The notes beneath the pieces are model-generated. The model ran no database searches and was not told where the DNA came from. It was given only the letters and a program-made list of their open reading frames with translations. From assembly GCA_963575745.1 (NCBI GenBank), contig CAUYUJ010000774.1, forward strand, positions 1 through 64,000: 64,000 nucleotides of DNA. The letters are read 5' to 3'. The position numbers and the translations under genes were made by a program. Below, in pieces: positions 63,987-64,000 of this stretch (position 1 is its first letter; each line of letters begins with the position of its first letter). This stretch comes from Prorocentrum cordatum. Lineage: Eukaryota > Sar > Dinophyceae > Prorocentrales > Prorocentraceae.

Positions 63987-64000
63987 TACATACATACATA
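63733..64000. repeat. (TA)n then (TACA)n tract to window end
   Basis: TATATATA at 63733-63755, then TACA tetranucleotides from about 63794 with ACACACA and CTAC variants; continues past the window edge. Confidence 0.97.

Overview
The window looks like gene-poor nuclear DNA from a eukaryote with a large, GC-rich, repeat-dominated genome, most plausibly a dinoflagellate or similar protist. Evidence: one clear protein gene in 64 kb, a CYP51-type sterol 14-alpha-demethylase on the minus strand at the left end, split by introns whose splice sites read AAG|GT...CAG|G; a decayed non-LTR retrotransposon whose zinc-knuckle and RNase H tail resembles those I associate with dinoflagellate LINEs; no bacterial operons, no rRNA and no complete tRNA. 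The lineage is inferred and I saw no spliced-leader relic.

Layout. 0-4 kb: short repeats, a (CAC)n tract, then the CYP51 gene (1933-3729, 5' exon not found). 4-18 kb: many short terminal-inverted-repeat (TIR) elements, two GACTAC-rich blocks, long (CCT)n/(GGA)n tracts and one possible exon (14533-15027). 18-33 kb: very long (CTC)n, (GTC)n and (CAT)n tracts, a 64-bp satellite (25.0-26.0 kb), TIR elements and a weak gene remnant (31.5-32.75 kb). 33-38 kb: tandem duplications, a 77-bp satellite, and the LINE remnant (35.76-37.78 kb) ending at a 100-N scaffold gap. 38.2-45.7 kb: a 101-bp satellite with a 1.7-kb higher-order duplication, apparently enclosed by the inverted termini of one TIR element. 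45.7-48.4 kb: a cluster of TIR elements. 48.8-50.2 kb: pyrimidine/purine tracts. 51-57 kb: a composite repeat family with tRNA-like segments, (CAA)n/(TTG)n runs and a hairpin body, plus a 21-bp minisatellite. 57-60 kb: degenerate TTGGGG-type minisatellite. 60.5-63.7 kb: a 90-bp satellite sitting inside a 73-bp satellite. 63.8-64.0 kb: a (TACA)n tract running off the window.

For convenience I label the TIR families A-S. At least fourteen are visible. Several insertions can be dated relative to each other, because an uninterrupted (empty-site) paralogue lies in the same window: C in B, C in D, C in the 56-kb repeat, A and G in different copies of L. Short element ends, small target duplications and no transposase gene fit non-autonomous (MITE-like) elements mobilised from elsewhere.

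Most long open frames here are by-products of trinucleotide repeats, of satellites, or of satellite periods divisible by three, and I do not treat them as genes. I found no convincing novel multi-gene system. The most unusual structure is the satellite array enclosed in a TIR element.
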